The notes under the pieces were generated by a model that made no database searches, was not told the DNA's origin, and saw only the letters and a list, made by a program, of their open reading frames with translations. 64,000 nucleotides of DNA from Microbotryum silenes-acaulis (Eukaryota > Basidiomycota > Microbotryomycetes > Microbotryales > Microbotryaceae). The translations under genes and the position numbers were made by a program. The stretch spans positions 1-64,000 of the forward strand of contig QPFY01000019.1 in assembly GCA_003665825.1 (NCBI GenBank), in the 5' to 3' direction. Of this stretch, positions 45,016-56,809 are shown one piece after another. The first letter of the stretch is position 1, and each line of letters starts with the position of its first letter.

Positions 45016-45832
45016 TGTTGAATGTAGGCTGCAGGACCTTGGGAGGTTGGCGTAGCGACCGCTAGGGCTACTGTAGGAGCGTCGACGTGGCAAGGTTGCG
45101 ACGGACGGTCCGGGCGGAGAGGTCGTGCGGCGGCACAGGCGCGGTCTGACGAGACGGACGCGGTGCGGCTGGGCGATCTGTTCTCTGTTCTCTACCGAAG
45201 ATTAGCTGTCTAGCTAATGTTGGGAAGCGGTAGAGAAGAGGAAGAGAGGCGCGAGGGCGCGCGAGTCGGGTGAGGTTCCAGCAAAGGGCCGCGCTAAGAC
45301 AAACTGGGCTAACACAATGCGAAGCTTCAAGACCGAACTCCAAGTGGACCATCGAGGCTCTGAGGGGTGCCGTGTTGGACGACGGACACGAGGGGAAACT
45401 TATCTACACGATCCAGAGTTGTTGAGTGAGGCGATCCGTGACGACAGGCTTCAGGTTGCGAACCGCGGGCATCATGAGTGGGCGATGTTCTGCATGGCCG
45501 ATGGGTCATGAGGTCGGCGGTGGCAAACTGGCTGTGGCGAGGCGGAGGCGTTGGCTCGGCTAGGCTGGAGAGTGCGGACTGACTAAGTCCCGGCGTGGAG
45601 GCGGCGGCGCGCGAGCGTGAGTTGAGCAGGCTGGCGCGGAGGCGGAGACAAGGGGGCGGCTTGGCTGCGAAGGCGAAAGGCGCCCGAGACAAGAACGCGC
45701 CGAGGCGAAAAGGCGCTCGAGGCGAGAGTGCGCCGAGGCGAAAGGCGCTCGAGGCAAGAAAATGGGCGGGCCGGGTAAGTTGCGGCGCAAGGTTGAAGTG
45801 TTCGAAGGATTGTAGTAGAATGAAATTCAACA
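45016..45832 (-). repeat. Family D2 solo LTR with target duplication
   Basis: 817 bp, flanked by a perfect TGTTT (45011-45015 and 45833-45837) inside the B pol gene. It carries the 7-bp AGAACAG repeat (as CTGTTCT near 45179-45186). This is the intact counterpart of the chimeric LTR at 11487-12669. Confidence 0.92.
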
Positions 45833-48100
45833 TGTTTGACGGCAATCCAATGACGGCGGCCAGGGTTGTTGGCGAACCGGGACAAGTACGAGACGGCGAA
45901 GGCAATGTCGGGTCGAGTGCCAAGGGAAATGTACAGGAGGGAGCCGATGGCTTGTAGGTACCACGATCGAATGCGCTCCGTTCCCTGACCCGGAACTGCT
46001 GTGAGCGAGAGGCCGGGCGTCATTGGCACCGTAGCGCCGCGTGTCGTGGTGTCGAAGTGAAACCGGGCGAGCACGTCCATGATGTAGCGTTCCTGGGATA
46101 GGGCAATGGAGCCGTCGTCCAGGCGGCGGATTTGGATGCCGAGGATGTATTCCGCGGGGCCGAGTCGTTTGACGCCGTATCGCTGTTCAAGGCCGGAAAT
46201 GACGCGTTCGATCTCGTCGAGGGCGGGGCTGACAATGTGTCGATTCCAGATGCGACCGGCCTGCTTGAGACCGTAGATTGAGCGCCGCAGGCGGAGAACC
46301 TTATCGCTCGGGAAGTCGAAACCCCGTGGCGTCGTCATCCAGATATCGTGATCGAGCTCGCCGTGGAGGTAAGCCTTGTCAATGTCGGCCTGATGAACGT
46401 GGTAACCATTGGCAGCGGCGAGGGCAAGGAGGCAGTGAATGGAGGAGAAACGGGCGACGGGTGCGAAAGTCTCCGAGAAGTTGATGCCGTCGCGTTGGCG
46501 GTTACCTTGCGCTACAAGGCGTGCCTTCCGCCCTGTGACATCACCGCGTGCATCGCGCTTGGTCTTCCAGACGAATTTGGAGGTGACGATAGTGGCGCCC
46601 GGTGGTACCGATGAGCGAGGTTCGATGGTGAACACCTTGAAGTCGTCGCGCATGGCGGTGAACTCGGCGGCGGCAGCCTGAGCCCAGATGTCGTGCTCGT
46701 CGCTGGACATGGCTTCGCGCCAGGTCTGAGGGTCGCTAGTGATCGACTTGACGGGCTCGATGGCGTCGAGGGTGGGGTCGTCGTTGTCTGTGGCGAGGAA
46801 GGCGCGGTGGTGGCGAGAGAAGAAATCGATCTCATCAGGGGAGTCGTCATCGGAGGGCTGTTCAGCGGGGGCAATGGCGGGTGCGGGCGTCACCAGGGTG
46901 TCGTCGTCGGATCGATGTACGTCCATCAGGTTGAGGCAAACCGCGGTGTTGGAGTTGAGGAGGTCAAGCGGGTCGTCCGAGTCATCGAGGGACGGTCCTC
47001 CGGCCGAGGACGTGGCGGGCGACGAAAGCGGGGCAAGCGACGGGGACGGCGAGGGGCTGATATCTGTAGAATTAAGTAAGGATCCGCCAGTGTACCCTGG
47101 GGCCACGTCAACGGCGCTCATGGCAGAATCATCAAGAGAGGATGAGACGTCCATGTGCGCCGACCTTACTAGTGGGGTCCTCGTCTTGACGGCGGGGGCG
47201 GGCGTGTCGGCGGGAATGACGAACTGATGTTCGGTGTTGTCCGCATCGACGGGCGTGTTGACTGGGAGGCCGGGGAAGTCGTCGTCGAGGAAGGTGGCAT
47301 TTCGGCCAATCACAACCTTGTTGGTAGAATGGTCGAAGAAACGGAAAGCCTTGGAGGCGAGGTCGTAACCGGTGAAGATCACGCGCGCGGCCTTGGGGTC
47401 GAGCTTGTTGCGAAGGTCCGGCGCGACCGTGAGCCAGGCCGCGCAGCCGAACGGGTGGAGGGCGGTGGCGGTGGTGCGTTGGCCGTTCCAAACGGATTCT
47501 GGAGTCTGTTTGGCCAAAGCTGAGTGTGAGCACCTGTTTTTGCAATAAACGAAGTACGCAGCCGCTTCATCCCAAAAGGTGGCCGGCAGATGGGAGTCAG
47601 CAAGGAGGGCGAGGACGCCCTCGACAATGGAGAGATTGACACGTTCGGCACGACCGTTTTGCTGAGGTGTGTAGGGGATAGAGTATTGACGACGAATGCC
47701 CCTGGACTTGCAGAACTCCGTGAATGCGTTCGATTGGTACTCCCCGCCGTTGTCGGTGCGAAGGGTTTTTAAACGCGCGTTCGTCTCTAACTCCACTTCG
47801 GCGAGCCAAGTCTGGAAGGTCGGGAAGACATCGCTTTTGTGATCGATCGCGTATGCCCAGAGTCTGCGAGAGTGGTTGTCAAGAAATGTGACAAGGTAGC
47901 GCTTCCCGGTCAAGGACGGAGTGGGGAACAAAAGGACATCGCTGTGCACGAGGCCAAGTCTTTCGGGGGAATGCGACTCAGAGTCGGGAAAAGGAAGACG
48001 GTGGCCTTTGGAACCAAGGCAAGCATTGCAAACAAACTCCTCTACGTCTTTGTCACTGTACCCGGCCCCAAACCCGTCCAGCAAACCTGCGGCAATCATC
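45833..48100 (-). pseudogene. pol: Family B pol lacking the RT catalytic box
   Basis: Minus strand, open over 756 codons from integrase ([50 protein letters not shown]) through the linker to RT. An in-frame deletion at about 46235 joins RIWNRHI directly to [11 protein letters not shown], removing about 44 residues including YVDD, so this RT cannot work. Its 5' end (gag, protease, LTR) is missing because a D2 LTR takes over at 48101. Confidence 0.9.
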
Positions 48101-48959
48101 TGTTGAATGTAGGCTGCAGGACCTTGGGAGGTTGGCGTAGCGACCGCTAGGGCTACTGTAGGAGCGTCGACGTGGCAAGGTTGCGACGGACGGTCCGGGC
48201 GGAGAGGTCGTGCGGCGGCACAGGCGCGGTCTGACGAGACGGACGCGGTGCGGCTGGGCGATCTGTTCTCTACCGAAGATTAGCTGTCTAGCTAATGTTG
48301 GGAAGCGGTAGATGTGATTGCAACTAACCTGTTCTCTACCGAAGATTAGCGGTCTAGCTAATGTTGGGAAGCGGTAGAGAAGAGGAAGAGAGGCGCGAGG
48401 GCGCGCGAGTCGGGTGAGGTTCCAGCAAAGGGCCGCGCTAAGACAAACTGGGCTAACACAATGCGAAGCTTCAAGACCGAACTCCAAGTGGACCATCGAG
48501 GCTCTGAGGGGTGCCGTGTTGGACGACGGACACGAGGGGAAACTTATCTACACGATCCAGAGTTGTTGAGTGAGGCGATCCGTGACGACAGGCTTCAGGT
48601 TGCGAACCACGGGCATCATGAGTGGGCGATGTTCTGCATGGCCGATGGGTCATGAGGTCGGCGGTGGCAAACTGGCTGTGGCGAGGCGGAGGCGTTGGCT
48701 CGGCTAGGCTGGAGAGTGCGGACTGACTAAGTCCCGGCGTGGAGGCGGCGGCGCGCGAGCGTGAGTTGAGCAGGCTGGCGCGGAGGCGGAGACAAGGGGG
48801 CGGCTTGGCTGCGAAGGCGAAAGGCGCCCGAGACAAGAACGCGCCGAGGCGAGAGTGCGCCGAGGCGAAAGGCGCTCGAGGCAAGAAAGTGGGCGGGCCG
48901 GGTAAGTTGCGGCGCAAGGTTGAAGTGTTCGAAGGATTGTAGTAGAATGAAATTCAACA
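48101..48959 (-). repeat. Family D2 LTR at a rearrangement junction
   Basis: 859 bp, TGTTGAATTTCATTC (48959) to CCTACATTCAACA (48101 side), with the intron-like insert (GATTGCAACTAACC at 48316-48329 on the plus strand). Left flank TCATC in family B and right flank CAGCG in family A do not match, so it joins two unrelated sequences. Confidence 0.88.
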
Positions 48960-50559
48960 CAGCGCAGGAGCCATGGGCAGCGTCAACAAAGGTCCAGTCG
49001 CCAGTGGTGGACGTCATGGGAGGTTTCGGTTGGTCGATCGGGGCATCTCGAGCGGGGAAGACTTTCTCATCGAATAGGACGTCGCGGCTCTGGAAGAACG
49101 AAGTTGTGGCCGGGTCGTAAAGCGTCCAGGCCTTCGATCTGTTATCGATGCCAACGAAGATGAATGGTTTGGCCTTGGGGTCGAGTTTTGCCCGCTTGTG
49201 CTGAGGGGTGGTGTGCCAGGCGCGGCAGCCGAATACCCTCAGGTTTGCCGTGCTGGGAGGTTTGCCATACCAGACAGCGTCCGGGATCTTGTGGTCGATG
49301 GCGCTGTGCGGGCTGAGGTTCTTGGTGTCAACAACGTACCGGAGGGCCTCTCGCCAGAGTGTCATGGGCAGTCCCGAGTGCTGGAGCAGGGCGATTGTCC
49401 CCTCGATGATCGTGCGGTTTGTCCTTTCGGCTCGGCCGTTCTGCTCCGGGGTGTACGGGATTGTGAGCTGCCTGGTAATGCCGTGGTGAGAGCAGTACTC
49501 AATGAAGGCTTTGGACGTGTATTCGCCGCCATTGTCCGTTCGTAACGTGCGGAGCTTGAGGCCCGTTGAGCGTTCAATCATGGTGTGCCAACGCTGGAAG
49601 GTGTCGAAGACTTGACTCTTGTTTCTCAGCGCGCTGACCCACGTCTTTCGGGAGAAATTGTCGATGAAGGTGACAACATATCGTTCCCCGTCGGTGGCTG
49701 GTTTGGGCAGAGTGAGGACATCGGAGTGGACCAGTTCGAGTGGTTGCGAAGCGCGAGAGTCCGACGTTGGGAAAGGTTTCCTGGTTGCTTTTGCCGCTTT
49801 GCAGGTGTCGCAGGAGAAGGCCTTGCATTCGGCCGCCGAGTACGTCCATGTTTGACCTTGTAGTTGACCCGACGAGACTGCCCTTCGCAGGTTGGGAAGG
49901 GACAGGTGGCCGAATCGTTGATGCAGAGTCAGGAGAGGGATGGCGGCGGCTGCAACCGGTGACGGTGTACAGCGGATTGGGGTGGCGTCCAGTGTCGACA
50001 ATTGGTTCGCAATGAGGGATGCGACGCCTATGAGGTGACCTTGTGACCGGAGCTCGATGGTCTTGCCAAAGTGGGTGTAAATGCGCTCGCGGCGCAGCTG
50101 CATGACCGAGATCAGGTTGGCCGGAAGGTCGGGAACGTAGTAGACGTTGCAGAGCTTGATCGTTCGTTGTTTCGACGTTCGTATCGTGATCGAGCCGGTT
50201 CCTTGGGCCATGAGTGATCCACCAGCGCCATCAACGGCGATGTGCGACCGAGTGTGCCAGACGTCGAAGAGAGACGCGTCCTTGACCATGTGGTGGGAGG
50301 CGCCCGAGTCGAGTACGAGGGTGTCGTTGGGGAGGTGAAGCTCCCGGTTCGAGTTCAGACGACCTAGGAGTGCAACGACGTTCACGCTGGGCCGGACTGT
50401 CACGCTCACAGTCGGGTCCAGGTGCGACGTGTCAAGTTGCGTCATGATGCGGTAACGGCCGATTGCGTGGGCGAGGGCGGTTGCAAGGGTGTGGCACAGT
50501 GCGATGATGATGATGAAGACGATCATGATGGTCGCGAATGACGTCAGTGGAGCTGTCAT
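48960..50559 (-). pseudogene. pol: Family A pol, N-terminal half
   Basis: Minus strand, 533 open codons: membrane segment, protease DSGAS, integrase [25 protein letters not shown] and the [11 protein letters not shown] tail, to FVDAAHGS. Then the frame runs into the D2 LTR. RT and RNase H are missing. Confidence 0.9.
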
Positions 50560-50591
50560 TGTTGGAGCAGCTTTAGCTCGGGCTCATAACC

Positions 50592-50899
50592 TGTTAAACC
50601 GTATGTCTCGAGAGGGGACTGGATCGGCAACCAGTAAGTACACGAGACAGAGTACGGGTTGTAAGGGAGTAGTTTGGAGCGTTAGGATTGCAACTAACCT
50701 GGATCGGCAACCAGTAAGTACACGAGACAGAGTACGGGTTGTAAGGGAGTAGTTTGGAGCGTTAGGGGGAAGACTAAAGAGGCGCGCAGTGCGAGTGCGC
50801 GAAATATCTCTAAGTCCAAAGAGAGGTCCAAGCGGCGCGGCTAGCTAGGCGCGGTGCGGATTGGAGATTGATCTAAGCAAGAGTGTATGGAATTCAACA
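50592..50899 (-). repeat. Family A 5' LTR with 80-bp intron-like insert
   Basis: 308 bp, same form as 28615-28922; filler GATTGCAACTAACC at 50686-50699. Confidence 0.9.
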
Positions 50900-51047
50900 G
50901 TCAGGCTGGGCACCATTCAAGTCGACTATGTGGACACAAAAACCATGGTCGCCGACATCTTCACCAAGGCACTTGGACCCTTGGTGTTCAAGGTTCATCG
51001 TGACAACCTGGGTCTTAGAGGCTAAGTAAGCTTCGAGCGAGGGGGGG
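50900..51047 (+). pseudogene. pol: Family A pol 3' end fragment and polypurine tract
   Basis: Starts GTCAG then [40 protein letters not shown] and the stop TAA at 51023-51025, then the tract TTCGAGCGAGGGGGGG (51032-51047). This is the 3' end of a plus-strand A element into which the inverted A element had inserted. Confidence 0.9.
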
Positions 51048-51276
51048 TGTTGAATTCCATACACTCTTGCTTAGGTCAATCTCCAACCCGCGCCCAGCCT
51101 AGCCAGCCGCGCGCCGCTCGGACCCCTTTTGGACTTAGAGATATTTCGCGCACTCGCACTGCGCGCCTCTTATAGTCTTTCCCCTAACGCTCCAATACAC
51201 TCCCCACAACTCGTACTGTGTCTCGTGTACTTACTGGTTGCCGATCCAGTCCCCTCTCGAGACATACGACTTAACA
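51048..51276 (+). repeat. Family A LTR shared by two tandem A elements
   Basis: 229 bp, TGTTGAATTCC to ACTTAACA. Left neighbour is the 3' end of one A element, right neighbour the primer site (51277-51292) and 5' end of another, the same shared-LTR layout as the D1 array. Sequence is more diverged than the other A LTRs (for example GCGCCCAGCCTAGCCAGCC). Confidence 0.9.
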
Positions 51277-53750
51277 GGTTATGAGCCCGAGCTAACAGCT
51301 GCTCCACGATGCCACCACCACCATCGTCAATTGCGACCATCATGATCGTCGTCGTCATCATCATCGCCCTATACCACACTGTTGCAACCGCCCTCGCCCA
51401 TGCGACCGGCCGTTACCGCACCATGACGCAACTTGACACGTCGCACCTGGACCCAACTGTGAGCGTGACAGTTCGGCCCAGCGTAAACGTCGTCGCACTC
51501 CTAGGTCGTCTACAACCGAACCGTGAACTCCACCTTCCCAACGACACTCTGGTACTCGACTCGGGCGCCTCCCACCACATGGTCAAGGACGCGTCTCTCT
51601 TCGACGTCTGGCACACACGGTCGCACGTCGCTGTTGACGGCGCTGGCGGATCACTCATGGCACAAGGCACCGGCTCGATCACGATACGAACGTCGAAACA
51701 ACGAACGATCAAGCTCTGCAATGTCTACTACGTCCCTGACCTTCCAGCCAACCTGATCTCGGTCATGCAGCTGCGCCGCGAGCGCATTTACACCCACTTT
51801 GGCAAGACCATCGAGCTCCGGTCACAAGGTCACCTCATAGGCGTCGCATCCCTCATTGCGAACCAATTGTCGACACTGGACGCCACCCCAATCCGCTGCA
51901 CACCGTCACCGGTTGCAGCAGCCGCCATCCCTCTCCTGACTCTGCATCAACGATTCGGCCACCTGTCCCTTCCCAACCTGCGAAGGGCAGTCTCGTCGGG
52001 TCAACTACAAGGTCAAACATGGACGTACTCGGCGGCCGAATGCAAGGCCTTCTCCTGCGACACCTGCAAAGCGGCAAAGGCAACCAGGACACCTTTCCCA
52101 ACATCGGACTCTCGCGCTTCGCAACCACTCGAACTGGTCCACTCCGATGTCCTCACTCTGCCCAAACCAGCCACTGACGGGGAACGATATGTTGTCACCT
52201 TCATCGACGATTTCTCCCGAAAGACGTGGGTCAGCGCGCTGAGAAACAAGAGTCAAGTCTTCGACACCTTCCAACGTTGGCACACCATGATCGAACGCTC
52301 AACGGGCCTCAAGCTCCGCACGTTACGAACGGACAATGGCGGCGAATACACGTCCAAAGCCTTCATTGAGTACTGCTCTCACCACGGCATTACCAGGCAA
52401 CTCACAATCCCGTACACCCCGGAGCAGAACGGTCGGGCCGAAAGGACGAACCGCACGATCATCGAGGGGACAATCGCCCTGCTCCAGCACTCGGGACTGC
52501 CCATGACACTCTGGCGAGAGGCCCTCCGGTACGTTGTTGACACCAAGAACCTCAGCCCGCACAGCGCCATCGACCACAAGATCCCGGACGCTGTCTGGTA
52601 TGGCAAACCTCCCAGCACGGCAAACCTGAGGGTATTCGGCTGCCGCGCCTGGCACACCACCCCTCAGCACAAGCGGGCAAAACTCGACCCCAAGGCCAAA
52701 CCATTCATCTTCGTTGGCATCGATAACAGATCGAAGGCCTGGACGCTTTACGACCCGGCCACAACTTCGTTCTTCCAGAGCCGCGACGTCCTATTCGATG
52801 AGAAAGTCTTCCCCGCTCGAGATGCCCCGATCGACCAACCGAAACCTCCCATGACGTCCACCACTGGCGACTGGACCTTTGTTGACGCTGCCCATGGCTC
52901 CCGCGCTGCACCACCTCCGTCCCTCCCGCCTGTCGTGCACGAAAATCGATTTGCCGCGCTTGAGACCGACACGAGTGACGACGCAACGATCGACATGTCC
53001 GACGATGGCTTTGACACACCGTCCGACATATCCAGGGCTCAGTTCTCGCCATCACCTCCTGCGTCGGACGTGACCGACGACTCAGCCGACCCAATCGATT
53101 TCTTGTCATGCCCGTCTCGCGCCGCTGCCTTTTCCGCCACCACTACTGGTTCATCGGTCGTCGAACTCGAAGGGCCAACCGAGGACCCCCAAAATTGGTC
53201 GCAGGCGGTCAAGTCAGGTAAAGAGGAGATCTGGAGGCAAGCAGCAGCCGATGAGTTTCACTCCCTTGCCACCGAGTACAAATGCTTCACCCTGGTCAAC
53301 TCCTCCTCACTGCCCCCCGGTGCCAAAGTCCTTGGATCCAGGTTCATCTTCCGCACCAAACGCGACCAACTTGGCAAGATCACTTCGCACAAGGGCCGGC
53401 TCGTTGCACAAGGCTTCTCTCAGCGCCCAGGTATCGATTACGATGAGACATTTGCTCCTGTTGCCAAGTTCACCTCAATCCGAGCTCTCATCGCACTGGC
53501 CGCCGCCAAGAACCTCCACGTCCATCAGGCCGACGTTGACAAGGCATACCTCCACGGCGAGCTGAAGGAAGACCTCTACATGCGCGTCCCACAAGGTATT
53601 GACATGCCCGGTAAAGTCCTCAAACTCCATTGATCGATCTACGGCCTCAAGCAGGCCGGCCGAGTCTGGAATGAGCACATTGACTTGACGCTGAAGAGCC
53701 TCAACTACCGCGCCACAGCCAAGGACCACTGCGTGTACGTACGACGCGAC

Positions 53751-54635
53751 TGTTGAATGTGGACTGTAGGGCTTATCGGAATTTGGCGTAGCGACCGCTA
53801 GGGCTACTAGTGGAGCGTCGACGTGGCAAGGATGCGACGGACGGTCGACAGGAGAAGTCGTGAGGCGGCACTGGCGCGGTCTGATGAGACGGACGCGGTG
53901 CGGCTGGACGATCTGTTCTCTACCGAAGATTAGCTGTCTGGCTAATGTTGGGAAGCGGTGTGATGATTGCAACTAACCTGTTCTCTACCGAAGATTAGCT
54001 GTCTGGCTAATGTTGGGAAGCGGTAGAGAAGAGGAAGAAAGGCACAGGGGCGCGCGAGTCGGGTGAGGTTCTAGCAAGGGGCCGCGCTAAGACAAACTGG
54101 GCTAGCACAATGCGAAGCTACAAGACCGAACTCCAAGCGGACCATCAAGGCTCTGAGGGGTGTCGTGTTGGACGATGTACACGAAGGGAAACTTATCTAC
54201 CTTGGTCGAGTGTTGGTGAGCTGGGCAATCCGTAGCAACAAGATCCAGGTTGCGAACAACGGGCGTCATGCATGGGCGATACACTGGATGGCCGATGAGA
54301 CATGAGGACGGTGGCGGCAAGCTGGCGGTGGCTAGGCGGAGGCAACGGCTTGGCAAGACAGGAGAAGTAGACCGACTAAGTTCCGATGTGGAGGCGGCGG
54401 CGCGCGAGCGTGAGTTGAACAGGCTGGCGCGGGAGCGGCGAACAAAAGGGGGGCGGCTTGGCTGTGAAGGCGAAGGCGCCGAGGCGAAAGACTGGGGGGC
54501 GGCTTGGCAGCGAGGGCAAAGGCGCCGAGGCGAAGGCGCGCGGCGGCGAAAGAGGCGCCGAAAACTGGGCGGTCCTGACAAACGGCGGCCCAAAGTTGAA
54601 GTGTTCGAACGCTTGTAGTAGAATGAAATTCAACA
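53751..54635 (-). repeat. D1 3' LTR
   Basis: 885 bp, insert GATTGCAACTAACC at 53965-53978 on the plus strand. Preceded in sense by GAGGGGGGG. Confidence 0.93.
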
Positions 54636-54750
54636 CCCCCCCTCGTTCGAACGCTTCCATAAGAGCACGAAGGGAGGTTGAGGCAAGTAGTGTAATCGAC
54701 GAGGTAGTGACCGGTGTAGGGGGACCTGGGCGCGGGGCGGAGGGGTAACT

Positions 54751-55920
54751 TTACCAATTCTGGCCGAGGCGCGTTGAGGGGTCTGGTAAATCTTGGAACC
54801 TTGAGATGGATGCTACAACGGGTGCGTCCTCTGGGGTGTCTGTATTCTGATCCACAGGTTGTTGTGGTTGTCGGTTGCGGCGATCGATGTAACGTTGTCG
54901 TGCTTCGTCGTCGGGGCAGTCACGGACGCGGTGCACGCTGATCTTACAGGCAGGGCACATGTATCGGGCCGGTGGTAGTTGCGACGATCGGGATGAAGTG
55001 TTAGGTTTGTTCGATGACGGAGTGTTCGAGGAGGTTGCTGCGAATGCGGTGACGTTCGAGCCGGCGTTTCGAGTGTCGTGATGGTTTTTGACCTGCTTGT
55101 GTGCGAGGGCCATCAGGTTTGCCGGTGTTGGAAGTTTGTCCGTGTTGTGCAGTTCCATGTATTGTCGGAACGCATCTAGTTCGTCGGGGATGAGGGTAAG
55201 TGCTCGGGCGGTGATGACGTCGGTGATTGTAATATTGGCGGACTCGAGACAGTTTGAGTGGTCGAGGAAGTCGGTCATCCATTCGACGAAGCCCTTTTCT
55301 TCGATGGGGGCACGGGTGATGTTGAAGAATGAGTGAAGCATACGAAGGGTAGACTGTGCCGACGTAGGGTTGTACTCGTGGTCAAGATGTTCGTAGTAGG
55401 CCTGGGCGCGTTGTTGCGTCGAGGCGACGGTGAGCAGGGACTTGCGGACGTTACTTGCGACGCCATCGGAGACTTGGCGGACGGCAAAGATTTCGACATT
55501 CTCACGGTCGATGTCGTCGGCACGGTCGGGTAGGTGTCCAGTGGTGATGTAGGCGTAGATCGTAGTACCTACGCGGTCTTGTAACGTGCGGTTCCAAACG
55601 CGGAAGGTTTCAACACCAGAAAGGAGAGCGTCGGCCGGCCAGCTTGAAAGGTGGCGGGGGATGTCGATGTTGTGGTGGGGTCTGCGATCTGGGGCCGGGC
55701 TAGGGGACATGGTGAATTCTCGGAGGCGACGTTGGACTTCCATGTGGATGCGCTCGTCAATGCTGGCGGCCAGGGTGGGGTCAACGTGGCTGGACATTGT
55801 GCCGTCGGCTTCGTCGGGTACGGGTGGTTCGGTGTGGGCAGGTGCGGCCGAGGCTGTGTCGTCGGCAGGGTTCGTGGGTGCTGGGGGGAATCTGGGCAGT
55901 TCGGGTCGAAGTAGGCTCAT
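54751..55920 (-). CDS. gag: Gag protein of the single D1 element
   Basis: 389 codons, identical to unit 1 of the array as translated (Ser at residue 298). CCHC knuckle C322-C325-H330-C335, capsid region as in the other copies. Start ATG inside the primer site. The frame is intact; no enzyme domain is encoded in the element. Confidence 0.93.
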   Translation of the reverse strand: MSLLRPELPRFPPAPTNPADDTASAAPAHTEPPVPDEADGTMSSHVDPTLAASIDERIHMEVQRRLREFTMSPSPAPDRRPHHNIDIPRHLSSWPADALLSGVETFRVWNRTLQDRVGTTIYAYITTGHLPDRADDIDRENVEIFAVRQVSDGVASNVRKSLLTVASTQQRAQAYYEHLDHEYNPTSAQSTLRMLHSFFNITRAPIEEKGFVEWMTDFLDHSNCLESANITITDVITARALTLIPDELDAFRQYMELHNTDKLPTPANLMALAHKQVKNHHDTRNAGSNVTAFAATSSNTPSSNKPNTSSRSSQLPPARYMCPACKISVHRVRDCPDDEARQRYIDRRNRQPQQPVDQNTDTPEDAPVVASISRFQDLPDPSTRLGQNW

Positions 55921-55924
55921 AACC

Positions 55925-56809
55925 TGTTGAATGTGGACTGTAGGGCTTATCGGAATTTGGCGTAGCGACCGCTAGGGCTACTAGTGGAGCGTCGACGTGG
56001 CAAGGATGCGACGGACGGTCGACAGGAGAAGTCGTGAGGCGGCACTGGCGCGGTCTGATGAGACGGACGCGGTGCGGCTGGACGATCTGTTCTCTACCGA
56101 AGATTAGCTGTCTGGCTAATGTTGGGAAGCGGTGTGATGATTGCAACTAACCTGTTCTCTACCGAAGATTAGCTGTCTGGCTAATGTTGGGAAGCGGTAG
56201 AGAAGAGGAAGAAAGGCACAGGGGCGCGCGAGTCGGGTGAGGTTCTAGCAAGGGGCCGCGCTAAGACAAACTGGGCTAGCACAATGCGAAGCTACAAGAC
56301 CGAACTCCAAGCGGACCATCAAGGCTCTGAGGGGTGTCGTGTTGGACGATGTACACGAAGGGAAACTTATCTACCTTGGTCGAGTGTTGGTGAGCTGGGC
56401 AATCCGTAGCAACAAGATCCAGGTTGCGAACAACGGGCGTCATGCATGGGCGATACACTGGATGGCCGATGAGACATGAGGACGGTGGCGGCAAGCTGGC
56501 GGTGGCTAGGCGGAGGCAACGGCTTGGCAAGACAGGAGAAGTAGACCGACTAAGTTCCGATGTGGAGGCGGCGGCGCGCGAGCGTGAGTTGAACAGGCTG
56601 GCGCGGGAGCGGCGAACAAAAGGGGGGCGGCTTGGCTGTGAAGGCGAAGGCGCCGAGGCGAAAGACTGGGGGGCGGCTTGGCAGCGAGGGCAAAGGCGCC
56701 GAGGCGAAGGCGCGCGGCGGCGAAAGAGGCGCCGAAAACTGGGCGGTCCTGACAAACGGCGGCCCAAAGTTGAAGTGTTCGAACGCTTGTAGTAGAATGA
56801 AATTCAACA
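55925..56809 (-). repeat. D1 5' LTR
   Basis: 885 bp, insert GATTGCAACTAACC at 56139-56152. Confidence 0.93.

Larger units (their letters stand above)
48960..50899 (-). mobile_element. Family A element, 5' half only
   Basis: 5' LTR 50592-50899 (308-bp form), primer site 50576-50591 and the first part of pol. The 3' half was lost at the D2 LTR. Right flank GTCAG is the partner of the left flank of the A element at 28615 (see findings). Confidence 0.9.
53751..56809 (-). mobile_element. Gag-only D1 element, complete single copy
   Basis: 3059 bp: 3' LTR 53751-54635, gag 54751-55920, primer site 55914-55924, 5' LTR 55925-56809. Perfect 5-bp target duplication GCGAC (53746-53750 and 56810-56814) inside a family A pol gene. 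LTRs have the same 885-bp length and appear identical to each other and to those in the array at 36783, showing recent movement. Confidence 0.95.
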
